Of a stretch of DNA of 64,000 nucleotides, positions 25,353-33,938 are shown one piece after another. Source of the DNA: Mesorhizobium sp. (lineage in GTDB: Bacteria; Pseudomonadota; Alphaproteobacteria; Rhizobiales; Rhizobiaceae). Both the position numbers and the translations under genes were made by a program. Within the stretch, counting starts at the first letter, position 1; every line of letters starts with the position of its first letter. Location: the NCBI GenBank assembly GCA_004020315.1, contig SAQG01000008.1, positions 1 to 64,000 on the forward strand, written 5' to 3'. Below the pieces are notes generated by a model. It saw only the letters and a program-made list of their open reading frames with translations, did not search any database and was not told where the DNA came from.

Positions 25353-25619
25353 TCAGTTTTGCTTGCGGAGAACATATTGCGCAATTCCTTGGATGGAATC
25401 GAGGTTCTCCGGCAGGAGTTCGCTGTCTTCGACGGTGATGCCGAAGGTCTCCTCGATAAAGCCGATAACCTCGAGCACCCCTGTCGAGTCGACAATGCCT
25501 TGGTCCAGAAGGGACGTGTCGCTCTCCAGGGCATCCGCATCGGCTATGTAGAAATTCGACGCCAGGAAAGCGCGGATCTGGTCCTTGCAGGTTTCGGCTC
25601 TATCCTTGGTAGACAACAT
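25353..25619 (-). CDS. acyl/peptidyl carrier protein
   Basis: This stand-alone carrier protein of 88 residues has four predicted helices. GIVDSTGVLEVIGFIEETFG contains the Asp-Ser pair whose serine (residue 45) would carry 4'-phosphopantetheine. An excellent GGAGGAGG site precedes the ATG at 25619. It is the last gene of the minus-strand operon, 56 bp after the AMP ligase gene, which probably loads it. The acidic composition and helix pattern resemble the D-alanyl carrier and exosortase-associated ACPs more than the fatty-acid AcpP, which would normally carry DSLD. Confidence 0.87.
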   Translation of the reverse strand: MLSTKDRAETCKDQIRAFLASNFYIADADALESDTSLLDQGIVDSTGVLEVIGFIEETFGITVEDSELLPENLDSIQGIAQYVLRKQN

Positions 25620-25675
25620 TGAATCCTCCTCCGGTACAAAAGATGAATGCTGATCAATTTCATCGAGAAGCCGCC

Positions 25676-27232
25676 TCATGACAGGGCTGTTTTTTTGAGT
25701 TTGCCCGTGTCTGTCATCGGTAGGCTGGGTACGATCACGATGGACTTCGGAACCATGAAGTTCTCCAATCGTCTCTGGCATTCTTTCTGCAACTGCCTTT
25801 CGCCGATGATCCTTCCTTGCTCGATCACGACAAAGGCTTTCACCGCTTGTCCGAGCAACTCGTCCGGAACGCCGATGACCGCGGCTTCCCGCACGCCCGG
25901 AATATCCATCAGCGCGTTTTCCACCTCCTTGGGCGCTACCTTTTCTCCTCGCGATTTTATGATCTCGTCGCCGCGACCGATGAAGTAGAGGTAACCTTCC
26001 GCGTCCATCCGACAGTAGTCGCCGGTGTACAAGACCTGCTCGCCCGGCAACGGGCCGGGTTTGAGTTTTCTGGCCGTGGCTTCCGGCTTGCCCCAATAGC
26101 CCTTCATCACCGTCGCTCCACGGATGACGAGTTGGCCAACGACATCAGGACCGACCGGCCTGTCATGCTCGTCGACAATCCACATTTCTGTGTTCGGGAT
26201 AGCGACCCCGACGCTCAATGGCTTTCGCTCAAGGTCTTCCGGCGGCAGATAGGTGCAGCGCTTGCACTCGGTGAGCCCATACATTGAATAGATGCGCGCA
26301 TCCGGAAACAGGTCCTGCAGCATGAGAATGTGCTTGAGCGGCAGGGCAGCCGCAGTGTTCGTGACATAGCGAATGCTCGAAAAATCATGATCTTTCAGCG
26401 ACTTGAGGTCCGAGAGTGCGGCGAAGATGGTCGGCACGCCGGGAAATCCTGTCACCCGCTCCTCCTTGATCAGCCCTAGGATCTGCGCCGGGAAAGCGAA
26501 CGAGCGTTCAAGCACCAGCCGAGCGCCAGTGCGAAACGCCATGATCATCTGGTACAGGCCGTAATCGAAGGCGAGAGGCAAGACGTTGAGGATGACCTCG
26601 TCTTCGCATAGCTTCAGATATGAAGCGATCGACGTGCAGGCGGCAGTCATGTTCCTGTGCGTCAGCATCACGCCCTTGGGTTCGCCTGTCGATCCGGACG
26701 TGTAGATGATAGCAGCGAGATCGATATCGATGCAGCGGCGCGCCGGCGGTGCGCTGCCGTCAGCGGCGACCACGGTGTCCCAGCGCACGGCGTGCGGCAA
26801 TCCTGTCAGTTCGGCGTCGTCGATCGGTCCGGAGACGATCACCCGGCGCAGTGACGGGCAGTTGCGTGCCGGCTCCCGGAATATCGAGTGCAGGTGCCTG
26901 TCCGTGATCAGTGCCGTCGGTCGGCAATCGTTGAGCAGGTAATCAAGCTTGTCGCTCTTGGTGAGCGGATTGACGATGCACACCACGGCGTTCGCCTTGA
27001 GCACCGCCCAGAAGGCGACGACTGTCTCGACAGTGTTGTCGGCGAAGATCATCACCCGATCGCCGCGTGCAACCCCAGCCGCGACCAGATGTTGCGCGAC
27101 GGCGTTGGAGCGCGCTTCGATCTCGCCATAGGTGACACGTTGCCCGCAGCACACCAGCGCCACCTTTTCGCCAACCCGGCTGGCGGCATGGGTGAGATAA
27201 TCATGCAGCAGTGGTACGGCTCCATGCATCAT
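25676..27232 (-). CDS. AMP-forming acyl ligase
   Basis: This 518-residue class I adenylate-forming enzyme activates a carboxylic acid with ATP and passes it to a thiol. Core motifs are IIYTSGSTGEPKGVMLTHRN (A3), YSMYGLTE (A5), YTGDYCRMDAEGYLYFIGRGDEIIKSRG over A7-A8 in separate positions, and MTDTGKLKKT with the catalytic Lys near the end. The size matches acyl-CoA ligases and stand-alone adenylation proteins. Its ATG overlaps the AsnB stop (ATGA), and an ACP gene follows, so loading of that ACP is likely. Similar ligase/ACP/amidotransferase sets are known from exosortase-A-associated polysaccharide loci. The acid substrate cannot be read. Confidence 0.88.
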   Translation of the reverse strand: MMHGAVPLLHDYLTHAASRVGEKVALVCCGQRVTYGEIEARSNAVAQHLVAAGVARGDRVMIFADNTVETVVAFWAVLKANAVVCIVNPLTKSDKLDYLLNDCRPTALITDRHLHSIFREPARNCPSLRRVIVSGPIDDAELTGLPHAVRWDTVVAADGSAPPARRCIDIDLAAIIYTSGSTGEPKGVMLTHRNMTAACTSIASYLKLCEDEVILNVLPLAFDYGLYQMIMAFRTGARLVLERSFAFPAQILGLIKEERVTGFPGVPTIFAALSDLKSLKDHDFSSIRYVTNTAAALPLKHILMLQDLFPDARIYSMYGLTECKRCTYLPPEDLERKPLSVGVAIPNTEMWIVDEHDRPVGPDVVGQLVIRGATVMKGYWGKPEATARKLKPGPLPGEQVLYTGDYCRMDAEGYLYFIGRGDEIIKSRGEKVAPKEVENALMDIPGVREAAVIGVPDELLGQAVKAFVVIEQGRIIGERQLQKECQRRLENFMVPKSIVIVPSLPMTDTGKLKKTALS

Positions 27233-29250
27233 GCCAGCACCTCTTCGCGATGCTCGCGCTCAACGTCGACGCTGAGCTCGCCTAGGCGGACCCCACCGGG
27301 ACGGCTTGCGACAAACTGCTGGTGAAGGAGTTGGGTCGACAGCACGCCGACCAGCGCCATGTTGTCGGAGTTGGACAGATCGCCGTCGCCCGCCCTGGCT
27401 CGACACTTGTCTACGAGGCGCGTGACCGACTTCGGATCGAAAACGTTTGCCTCGCGCAGCGCCGTCTCTGAAAGTACTTCGCGGACATAGGCCGGAGCAT
27501 CGTCAGCAACGAAGCACAGCGCGTTGGGCGCCCGGTAAGGCTGCTTCTTGCGGGCCACGATTTCCGACGGCACGATCGGTTCGGCCACCCGCTTCAACAC
27601 GTGCTTTTCGTCCAGGACGCGCAGCTTGTAGGCAGCCGGAAGCGAATTCGCGAGCGTCACAAGTTCATCGTCCAGGAACGGGAAGCGCCCCTCGACGGAG
27701 TGGGCCATCAGCATCCTATCCCCCTGCGAGGAAAGCAGGTATCCCGACATCAGCGTCTGGATTTCGAGATACTGGTCCTGCGCGAGAGAGCCCCATCGCG
27801 AAAACTCCTTGGGCAGGCGGGCGATCAGCTCGGGCACGGCATGGCGGCGCTCGGATTCGGCGCGCATGTCGGCGGAGAACAATCGCTTGATCGCGCTGGT
27901 AGTGCGCCAGCGTGTGTCATGCGCAAAGCCGGGCGTGTCATAGGCCTGGATATCGCGCCCGAAGAACTGGCGCGCCATTGCTTGCTGATGCACCGGCGAG
28001 CGGCTGAGATAGGGATACAGGCGCTCCAGCAGCCGTGAGCGTCGTGTCGACGCGGGCTGACGTCCCCAGAAGCGGCGGACTTTGCCTTCGCGGAACAGGT
28101 CGTAGCCAGCGAACATTTCGTCAGCTCCTTCGCCGGTCAGCACGACCTTGATGCCGTGTTTGCGCACCAGCCTGGAGAGCAGAAACAGCGGCGCAGGCGC
28201 GGTCCTGAGGATCGGACGCTCGGTTTGGTAGATCACCTCGGGAAAGACCTCAGCGATGTCGCTGCGCGAAACCACCACCTCATGGTGCTCGCTCCCGGTC
28301 GCGCCGGCGACTAGGCGCTGAAAGCGGGTCTCGTCATACTCGGCGTCGGCAAAACGCAGGGAGAAGGTCTGGAACCGCTCGCCCCCGTAGCGCCTTCCCA
28401 GCGTGGCGACTAGCGAGCTGTCGAGCCCGCCCGACAGATAGCAGCCGACCGGCACGTCGGCCTGCACGATCCTGAGCGCCGTCGCAGCCTCCAGGGCGCC
28501 GCGCACCTCGTCCACCGCGTCGTCGAGCGAGCCGGTGAATTCGTCACCGCGGGGAGCGGAAATTTCGGGATAGCGAGGCTTCCAGAAGGGCCGTTCGCGA
28601 ACGGTGCCGTTGTCGTAAATGCGGACATGCCCCGGGGTGAGTTCGCTGATCCCCTGAAATACGCCCTGCGGCGGCACGACTGTCCAGAGCGTGAAAGTCT
28701 GATCGATACCGGCTGGATCGAAGGCGCGGGGTATATCCATGTCGGCCGCAAAAATGGCTTTCACTTCGCTGGCAAAGTAAAGACGGCCTCCATGCTCGCA
28801 GAAATGCAAGGGGCAGATGCCAAACCGATCGCGCGATAACACGAGACGACCCGCCACGGAGTCCCAGATTGCGACCGCCCATTGGCCATTCATCCGCTCG
28901 AAGGCGGCCTCGCCCCACGCACGATAGGCATGGACGATAACCTCTGTGTCGCTATGGGTGCGGAAGCGGTGGCCGAGGGCGATCAACTTTTCACGCAGCT
29001 CGAGGTAGTTGAATATCTCGCCGTTGAAGACGATCCACGTCGTGTCGCCCGCGTCCGCGAGTGGCTGCTGGCCGTTGGAGAGATCGACGACGGACAGGCG
29101 GGCATGCGCCAATCCCGCGCGTTTGTCGCGGTATAGGCCGCGCTCGTCAGGACCGCGATGCGCGAGTGCGCCCACCATGCGCATCAGCGCCTCGCGCGAA
29201 GGAGGGGCCGCGTAGGCGCTTAGCGAGATGATTCCGGCGATGCCGCACAT
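27229..29250 (-). CDS. AsnB-type amidotransferase of the biosynthetic operon
   Basis: This second asparagine-synthetase-like protein in the window has 673 residues. MCGIAGI fixes the start at 29250 with Cys2 as glutaminase nucleophile. RHRGPDE-like AHRGPDERGLY, FNGEIFNYLE and SGGLDSS (ATP pyrophosphatase loop) are intact, as is LTGEGADEMFAGY. The protein should use glutamine nitrogen to amidate a carboxylate through an AMP ester. It is divergent from the copy at 3726 and is embedded between NadE-like and ligase genes with 4-bp spacing or ATGA overlap. This points to amidation of a pathway intermediate rather than general asparagine supply. Confidence 0.87.
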   Translation of the reverse strand: MCGIAGIISLSAYAAPPSREALMRMVGALAHRGPDERGLYRDKRAGLAHARLSVVDLSNGQQPLADAGDTTWIVFNGEIFNYLELREKLIALGHRFRTHSDTEVIVHAYRAWGEAAFERMNGQWAVAIWDSVAGRLVLSRDRFGICPLHFCEHGGRLYFASEVKAIFAADMDIPRAFDPAGIDQTFTLWTVVPPQGVFQGISELTPGHVRIYDNGTVRERPFWKPRYPEISAPRGDEFTGSLDDAVDEVRGALEAATALRIVQADVPVGCYLSGGLDSSLVATLGRRYGGERFQTFSLRFADAEYDETRFQRLVAGATGSEHHEVVVSRSDIAEVFPEVIYQTERPILRTAPAPLFLLSRLVRKHGIKVVLTGEGADEMFAGYDLFREGKVRRFWGRQPASTRRSRLLERLYPYLSRSPVHQQAMARQFFGRDIQAYDTPGFAHDTRWRTTSAIKRLFSADMRAESERRHAVPELIARLPKEFSRWGSLAQDQYLEIQTLMSGYLLSSQGDRMLMAHSVEGRFPFLDDELVTLANSLPAAYKLRVLDEKHVLKRVAEPIVPSEIVARKKQPYRAPNALCFVADDAPAYVREVLSETALREANVFDPKSVTRLVDKCRARAGDGDLSNSDNMALVGVLSTQLLHQQFVASRPGGVRLGELSVDVEREHREEVLA

Positions 29251-29254
29251 CCGG

Positions 29255-30235
29255 TCAGCCCTCGCCCATTGCCGTGGTCGGCAAAGGCCGTGCGTGAAGG
29301 TAGCGTGCGGCACGCCGTTTGCTGTCGATGTCCTTGAAGACCTTCTGAACCTGGGCCGCGGTGAGACCGGCAGCTGCCGCCACCTCATCGGCAGAAATTC
29401 CGTGGTTCAAGCCGTAGAGGCACAGATCCATCAAATGATAAGGCAGCGCGAAGTAGAATTCCTCCTGGCTCTGGGCCATGGAGAAGGTGTCCGTGGTCGG
29501 CGGCCGCCGCCGGATCTCTTCATCCACCCCGAGGTATTCAGCCAGCTGGTAAACCTGGGTCTTATACAGGTGGACGATTGGCATCAGATCGGCAATTCCG
29601 TCGCCCTGCTTGACGAAAAAGCCTTGGTCATGCTCCAGGCGGTTTGGTGTCCCTGCCACAGCATAGTTGAGGCGGTCCGCATGGTAGTACTCGGTCATCT
29701 TGCGCAGGCGCTGCTTGTAGTTGGTTGCCGCAACAATCTGCAGATAGGCTGCAGGCGACAGACGCACCGTATCTGTCTTGCCCTCGGGGTCCTGAACCGT
29801 GAGACGTGTGATGTTGAGACCGTTGCTCTCGAGAACCGACGCGAGCACCAGCTTGCATTTCCAGCCCTCGCCATATTGGGGGACGACAGTCTGGATCGCT
29901 TCGATCTGTCGGCGATAGGCGCCGACGGCATCAAGGGCCGGTGCTATGTCTTCCAGGATCGTATCGATGCCAAGCTGGGCCGCGACGCTGCGGCCAAGCC
30001 TTAGCGAATCGCTGGAGGAATGGCGTTCCGGCATGAATACCCCCAAGACCTTGTCTTTCCCGAACGCGCGTGCGCACAACGATGCGACAACGGAGCTGTC
30101 GATACCCCCCGAGAGGCCGACAACCACGCCACGACGCCGCAGTGTGCCAAAAACCTGCTCGCGCAGGGTTTGGACGATGCGATCGACCTCCACACGAGCA
30201 TCAAGCACCAGCGCGCCCATGCTGAATTCTGACAT
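29255..30235 (-). CDS. NAD-synthase-like ATP-dependent amide ligase
   Basis: This N-type ATP pyrophosphatase of 326 residues belongs to the NadE family. It carries VVGLSGGIDSSVVASLCARA, split at the P-loop SGGIDSS, then NYKQRLRKMTEYYHADRLNY and GTPNRLEHDQGFFVKQGDG. It lacks the nitrilase-type glutaminase domain that most alphaproteobacterial NadE enzymes carry, so it would need free or channelled ammonia. The C-terminal part (TTDTFSMAQSQEEFYFALPY) departs from housekeeping NadE. The start at 30235 shares one base with the stop of the A-PCP-TE gene (TGATG), and the stop is 4 bases from the AsnB start. A pathway-specific amidation role is inferred; simple NAD synthesis remains possible. Confidence 0.78.
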   Translation of the reverse strand: MSEFSMGALVLDARVEVDRIVQTLREQVFGTLRRRGVVVGLSGGIDSSVVASLCARAFGKDKVLGVFMPERHSSSDSLRLGRSVAAQLGIDTILEDIAPALDAVGAYRRQIEAIQTVVPQYGEGWKCKLVLASVLESNGLNITRLTVQDPEGKTDTVRLSPAAYLQIVAATNYKQRLRKMTEYYHADRLNYAVAGTPNRLEHDQGFFVKQGDGIADLMPIVHLYKTQVYQLAEYLGVDEEIRRRPPTTDTFSMAQSQEEFYFALPYHLMDLCLYGLNHGISADEVAAAAGLTAAQVQKVFKDIDSKRRAARYLHARPLPTTAMGEG

Positions 30236-32973
30236 CACGTCGATGGTCTGTACTCCCGTTTGCGAACCTCGGTTGAAGAATAGGTTTGCTCCACTGCCTT
30301 CTCGATGAGCGGGCGGTTGATGACGAGATGGGGCTCTGTGATCATATCGAAGTGACTGCCAACGACCGGAATCACATCCAGACGCGCGAAAGCGCCATCC
30401 CACCCTATGGCCAGAGGCATTTTGGGCCGAGCACAGCGGAAGAGGGTTCCGGTGATCGGCAGCGTCCGTCGGGGTATCGCCAACCATTGATAGAAGGCTC
30501 GTCCCCGCAACTGCCCCTGCAGTTCCTGTTTGGTTCTGAAGCTCGTCGCGTTGAACTCGTCCTGGGCATAGCGATCAAGGATGCGGGCGAGTTGCGCCTC
30601 GAAGCCCGTTTTGACAGCGACTTTTGCAAGGAAGCGGCAAACCATCCGGTCAGCGGTCACACGGTTGGTCCGGATCCGCTGGTATGTGCGGACAAACATC
30701 TCCCAATAGGTGCTGCGCTCGCCCAGGAGGCTCGTGTCCAGGATTCCCAGGAACTTCACAGTTCGCCCCGCGGCCAGCAGCCGCGCCGCGACTTCGAACG
30801 CGACGGCGCCGCCGAGTGAATGGCCGAGAAGTCGGATATGACCCGCGGGCTGGGCACGGCGGATCTGTTCGACCGCGGAGTCGGCCATGTGGCCGACGGT
30901 GTTTTGTCCGCGCAATATCATCGCCAGAGCCGGGTACCTGATGGGGGTCACTCGTGCGATCTTGCCCATCGAGGATGCAAAGGCAGCAAAGCTCGGGCCA
31001 TAGCCAACGGATCCCGGAAGCAGGAAAAGAATAGGAGGATCGTACTTTAGCGCGCGCGCGCGCAGGTCGCCTGCTTGTGCCGACACGACCGCCTTGACCA
31101 TTTCGTCCACGCTCATCCCGACCGTGAAGTCCTCGAGACTGAGTTCCTGCCCGATGGCCTTTTCTATTTCCATGACGCAATGCAGCAGCTTCAGCGAATC
31201 TCCGCCTGCCTCATCCCAGCGTCCAGCGGCGACGCGCGTGTTGAGGATCTTGTTCCATGCATGCTGTACTATTCGATGGATTTTCGGTTCGCTTCCTGCA
31301 TTGGGCGGCTGCGCCGCTGGCGCGGTTTTTCTGGCTGAAAGATCCATTTCCGCAAGCGTCGCCACGTCGACCTTCCCGCTCGGCAGGCGTGGAATCGCGT
31401 CCATCGTGTGCAGCCGCAAGGGCCGCAGCGGCGGCGGCAGCTTTGTTCTGACCAGCTGGCGAAGCTCGTCCGAAAAGGCTGCGCTGGACAGGCGCTGAGG
31501 AACGGCGAATGCGACAAGCTCATTTGCCGCGGTCACGATTGCCACGGCATCCTCCACAGAGGGCGCGCTACGCAATACCCGCTCGAGCTCGGCAGGCTCG
31601 ATGCGTCGACCATTGATCTTTATCTGACGCCCCTGGCGGCCGACGATCCGCAGCAAGCCATGACTGTCAAGTTGGACGAGGTCACCCGTCGCGAAGATCC
31701 GAAGTTCCGGATCGTCAGGATCCGATTCCACCGGTACGACGGTGCCGTTCTCCCAATGGCCAAGCAGGACATACCGGCTTCTTATCACGAGCTCTCCGCT
31801 CTTGCCCGGCTGTACGCGGCGTCCCTTTTCGTCGACAATCGCGAAGGTGATGCCTGGAAGCAGCCAGCCGACCGGAACCGATGCGCCTTGCTGCGGCCAA
31901 TCTTGCGGCAAGAACCATTGTGAGCCAGTGGTCTCGGTTGACGAATAACCGATCTGGACGAGGCAAGTGCTCGAAACGGTTTTCCGCAGCAGGGCGATGT
32001 CTGTCCACGACACCTTCTCTCCCCCAATGCGGGCCACTCTGAGCGACCCGAAGACGTCAGCTGGTTCGTCTGCCATGAGTGTGCGAAGCAACGCCGGTAC
32101 CAGATAGGTGACCGTCACGCCTTCGGATTCCACTAGGCGCTGGACCGCGCGCAAGCCAACGACGTCCACCTCGACGAGATGCAAGGTCGCGCCGGTGAGA
32201 AGGGCGGCGAGAACTTCCCGGCAACCGGCGATCGTGGCAGGCCCGGTCAACGGCAGGAAAACATCATCCGAGTTGATGTGGCATGCGTCGACATATTGCT
32301 GGACCCGCCACAACAGGCTGCGCTGACTGTTGACGATGCCTTTGGGTCGGCCGGTGCTGCCTGAGGTGTAGAGCACTATTGCGGGCGCATCGACGGAGAC
32401 GGAACAGGACTGGGGTGTCGATTGAGCTTGCGGCGCAGCGCTGGTGGTCACATCGATCCAGTGGACCTCCTGTGCCAAACCGGCTGGGTGGGCATTTCCG
32501 TCGCCTATGATGGCCAAGAGTCGCGCGGCAGCAATGATCTCATTGGTCCGCGAGCCGGGATCTCTCGTGTTGAGCGGGACCGAAGGCCGGCCGGCCGCCA
32601 TGCTCGCCAGCATTGCTACCGGGTACCAGACTGAGTTGGCCTGAAGGATCCCGACCGCCTGCCCGTCGGGAACGATGGCCGCAATCCGGTGCGACAGGGT
32701 CTCGACAGCCCGGAAAAGCTCGGAATAGGTCAGGCGGTTGGTGCCGTCGCTGATCGCGAGCTTGTCGGGGTATAGACTGGTAATGTCTCTCAGGTGGTCG
32801 AAGACGGCGACATTCGCAAAATCGACGCCCATCCGTTGATAAGGGCGTAATACAGGACCGCCCTGATCAAGTGCGTAATCCGGGACGTTTGACCATCCAT
32901 GGGGGGCCGCTGACTGACAATCCGCCCGTAGATCCAGACGCGCCTTTTCTGATCCCAAATGTACCGGAGACAT
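30235..32973 (-). CDS. NRPS-like adenylation-PCP-thioesterase protein
   Basis: This 912-residue, three-domain protein has no condensation domain. Adenylation covers about residues 50-565: LYTSGSTGRPKG, GYSSTETTGSQ, ATGDLVQLDSHGLLRIVGR in the A7-A8 region, and PRLPSGKVD with the A10 lysine. The carrier domain is at about 590-655 (GGDSLKLL, phosphopantetheine serine). The thioesterase is at about 670-890 (GHSLGGAVAFEVA with nucleophile Ser, and GSHFDMI with the catalytic His). Such A-T-TE proteins load one amino or aryl acid and release it by hydrolysis, dimerisation or transfer. It is the first gene of the operon, followed with no gap by the NadE-like gene. A phosphopantetheinyl transferase must come from elsewhere. 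Confidence 0.88.
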   Translation of the reverse strand: MSPVHLGSEKARLDLRADCQSAAPHGWSNVPDYALDQGGPVLRPYQRMGVDFANVAVFDHLRDITSLYPDKLAISDGTNRLTYSELFRAVETLSHRIAAIVPDGQAVGILQANSVWYPVAMLASMAAGRPSVPLNTRDPGSRTNEIIAAARLLAIIGDGNAHPAGLAQEVHWIDVTTSAAPQAQSTPQSCSVSVDAPAIVLYTSGSTGRPKGIVNSQRSLLWRVQQYVDACHINSDDVFLPLTGPATIAGCREVLAALLTGATLHLVEVDVVGLRAVQRLVESEGVTVTYLVPALLRTLMADEPADVFGSLRVARIGGEKVSWTDIALLRKTVSSTCLVQIGYSSTETTGSQWFLPQDWPQQGASVPVGWLLPGITFAIVDEKGRRVQPGKSGELVIRSRYVLLGHWENGTVVPVESDPDDPELRIFATGDLVQLDSHGLLRIVGRQGRQIKINGRRIEPAELERVLRSAPSVEDAVAIVTAANELVAFAVPQRLSSAAFSDELRQLVRTKLPPPLRPLRLHTMDAIPRLPSGKVDVATLAEMDLSARKTAPAAQPPNAGSEPKIHRIVQHAWNKILNTRVAAGRWDEAGGDSLKLLHCVMEIEKAIGQELSLEDFTVGMSVDEMVKAVVSAQAGDLRARALKYDPPILFLLPGSVGYGPSFAAFASSMGKIARVTPIRYPALAMILRGQNTVGHMADSAVEQIRRAQPAGHIRLLGHSLGGAVAFEVAARLLAAGRTVKFLGILDTSLLGERSTYWEMFVRTYQRIRTNRVTADRMVCRFLAKVAVKTGFEAQLARILDRYAQDEFNATSFRTKQELQGQLRGRAFYQWLAIPRRTLPITGTLFRCARPKMPLAIGWDGAFARLDVIPVVGSHFDMITEPHLVINRPLIEKAVEQTYSSTEVRKREYRPST

Positions 32974-33305
32974 GAGTTGCCCACGCTATGATTAGGATCA
33001 CTTATCGCCCCCGGCCGAAATCTTTTCATCGATCATTCTGATGAAGTCGCGATCTTCGCCAAACGGCCGCAGGTGCTCCCTTTGGCTGTCCCGTGCTGCA
33101 GCCGCTTGGCGTCAACAGGAGGCTTACGGCGCCCAGGCAATCGCGCCAGGCTATTGGCTAAACTTGGTGTTCGCGGTTCTGGGCGATTTAGGCCCATTCC
33201 ACTTGATGATCGGCAATGTGGCAGTTGGCGCCGCTGTCAGTGGTCTCGAAGCCGCCAGTAAATTGCGCAATATCGCTCGAAGCAAAAAGATCTGTGGTTT
33301 TGCGC
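32974..33305. other. intergenic region upstream of the A-PCP-TE operon
   Basis: No gene is recognised. The stretch should contain the promoter of the minus-strand operon. Several frames on both strands are open, but none has a family motif or a good ribosome site. Base composition is mixed, with an AT-rich patch near 33290-33360. Confidence 0.4.
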
Positions 33306-33788
33306 TTACCCGGCTTTCTGATCAGCTTTTTGGGCTTTTCTTGGTTTATTCGGTGCTTTTGTTGGCCCGCTGGTGTCGGAGTCTCCGTCGGAGACAAAGC
33401 AGTATGCAAAGATGTGCCCCCGGTTCTCGTCGGTTACTCGGATCCAATCCTTTTCCCACGTTCGGAGCGTAACATGGCGATCTGTCGACATGGCGGCGGC
33501 TTTGAAAGGGCTCGGCGCGTTGATGACACGCACCGTAATCACGTCATCGCCGTGCATTTGTTCGACGAGATACGTCTGCATAAAGGCCTCCCCAGCCCCC
33601 ATTGCAACTTTAACGTCAGCCAAAGAGTTCGGTTGCAGCGTAGCAAAGAGATTTTCGACAAATGTGACGGCCCGGCGAGGCCGCTGCTTGGCCGGTCCGA
33701 GAATGGCGGCTACGGCTTCGGATGTAGAGCCCGGGACGGCTATTCCGGTCGTTATGGCGTCCCATGACGGAAACCTCAGATTCTGCAT
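33306..33788 (-). CDS. hypothetical protein with Lys/Pro-rich tail
   Basis: This 160-residue frame has natural-looking amino-acid composition (for example HVTLRTWEKDWIRV and GHIFAYCFVSDGD) and a GGCGAGG-like ribosome site 9 bases before the ATG. No domain was recognised and there is no signal peptide or membrane segment. The C-terminus is an Asp/Ser then Lys/Pro-rich stretch. It lies alone between the A-PCP-TE operon and the BKACE gene, in the same orientation as both. Plus-strand frames overlap it but read as Arg/Ser/Pro-rich noise. It could be a pathway accessory or an unrelated cargo gene. Confidence 0.42.
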   Translation of the reverse strand: MQNLRFPSWDAITTGIAVPGSTSEAVAAILGPAKQRPRRAVTFVENLFATLQPNSLADVKVAMGAGEAFMQTYLVEQMHGDDVITVRVINAPSPFKAAAMSTDRHVTLRTWEKDWIRVTDENRGHIFAYCFVSDGDSDTSGPTKAPNKPRKAQKADQKAG

Positions 33789-33938
33789 ATGAAGCCTCGC
33801 CTTTCCCGGGCTCGTGGCCCAAGCTCATCCGTCGGGGTGGGGGTATTGACGGAAGCCGCTTACGGATCGCTTACGTCTTGGATCTTGCCGGCGCATTTGA
33901 TGAGAAAGGAAGCCCGACTCAAGGCGTGCGGGCGAGGG

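Noticed and set aside
25353..32973. An exosortase/PEP-CTERM system
   Set aside because: Ligase, ACP and AsnB genes are reminiscent of it, but no exosortase, PEP-CTERM protein or PrsT/PrsK-type gene is present in the window.
33188..33409. Minus-strand frame overlapping the end of the hypothetical gene at 33306
   Set aside because: Could be a frameshifted continuation, but it has no recognisable motif and no ribosome site.
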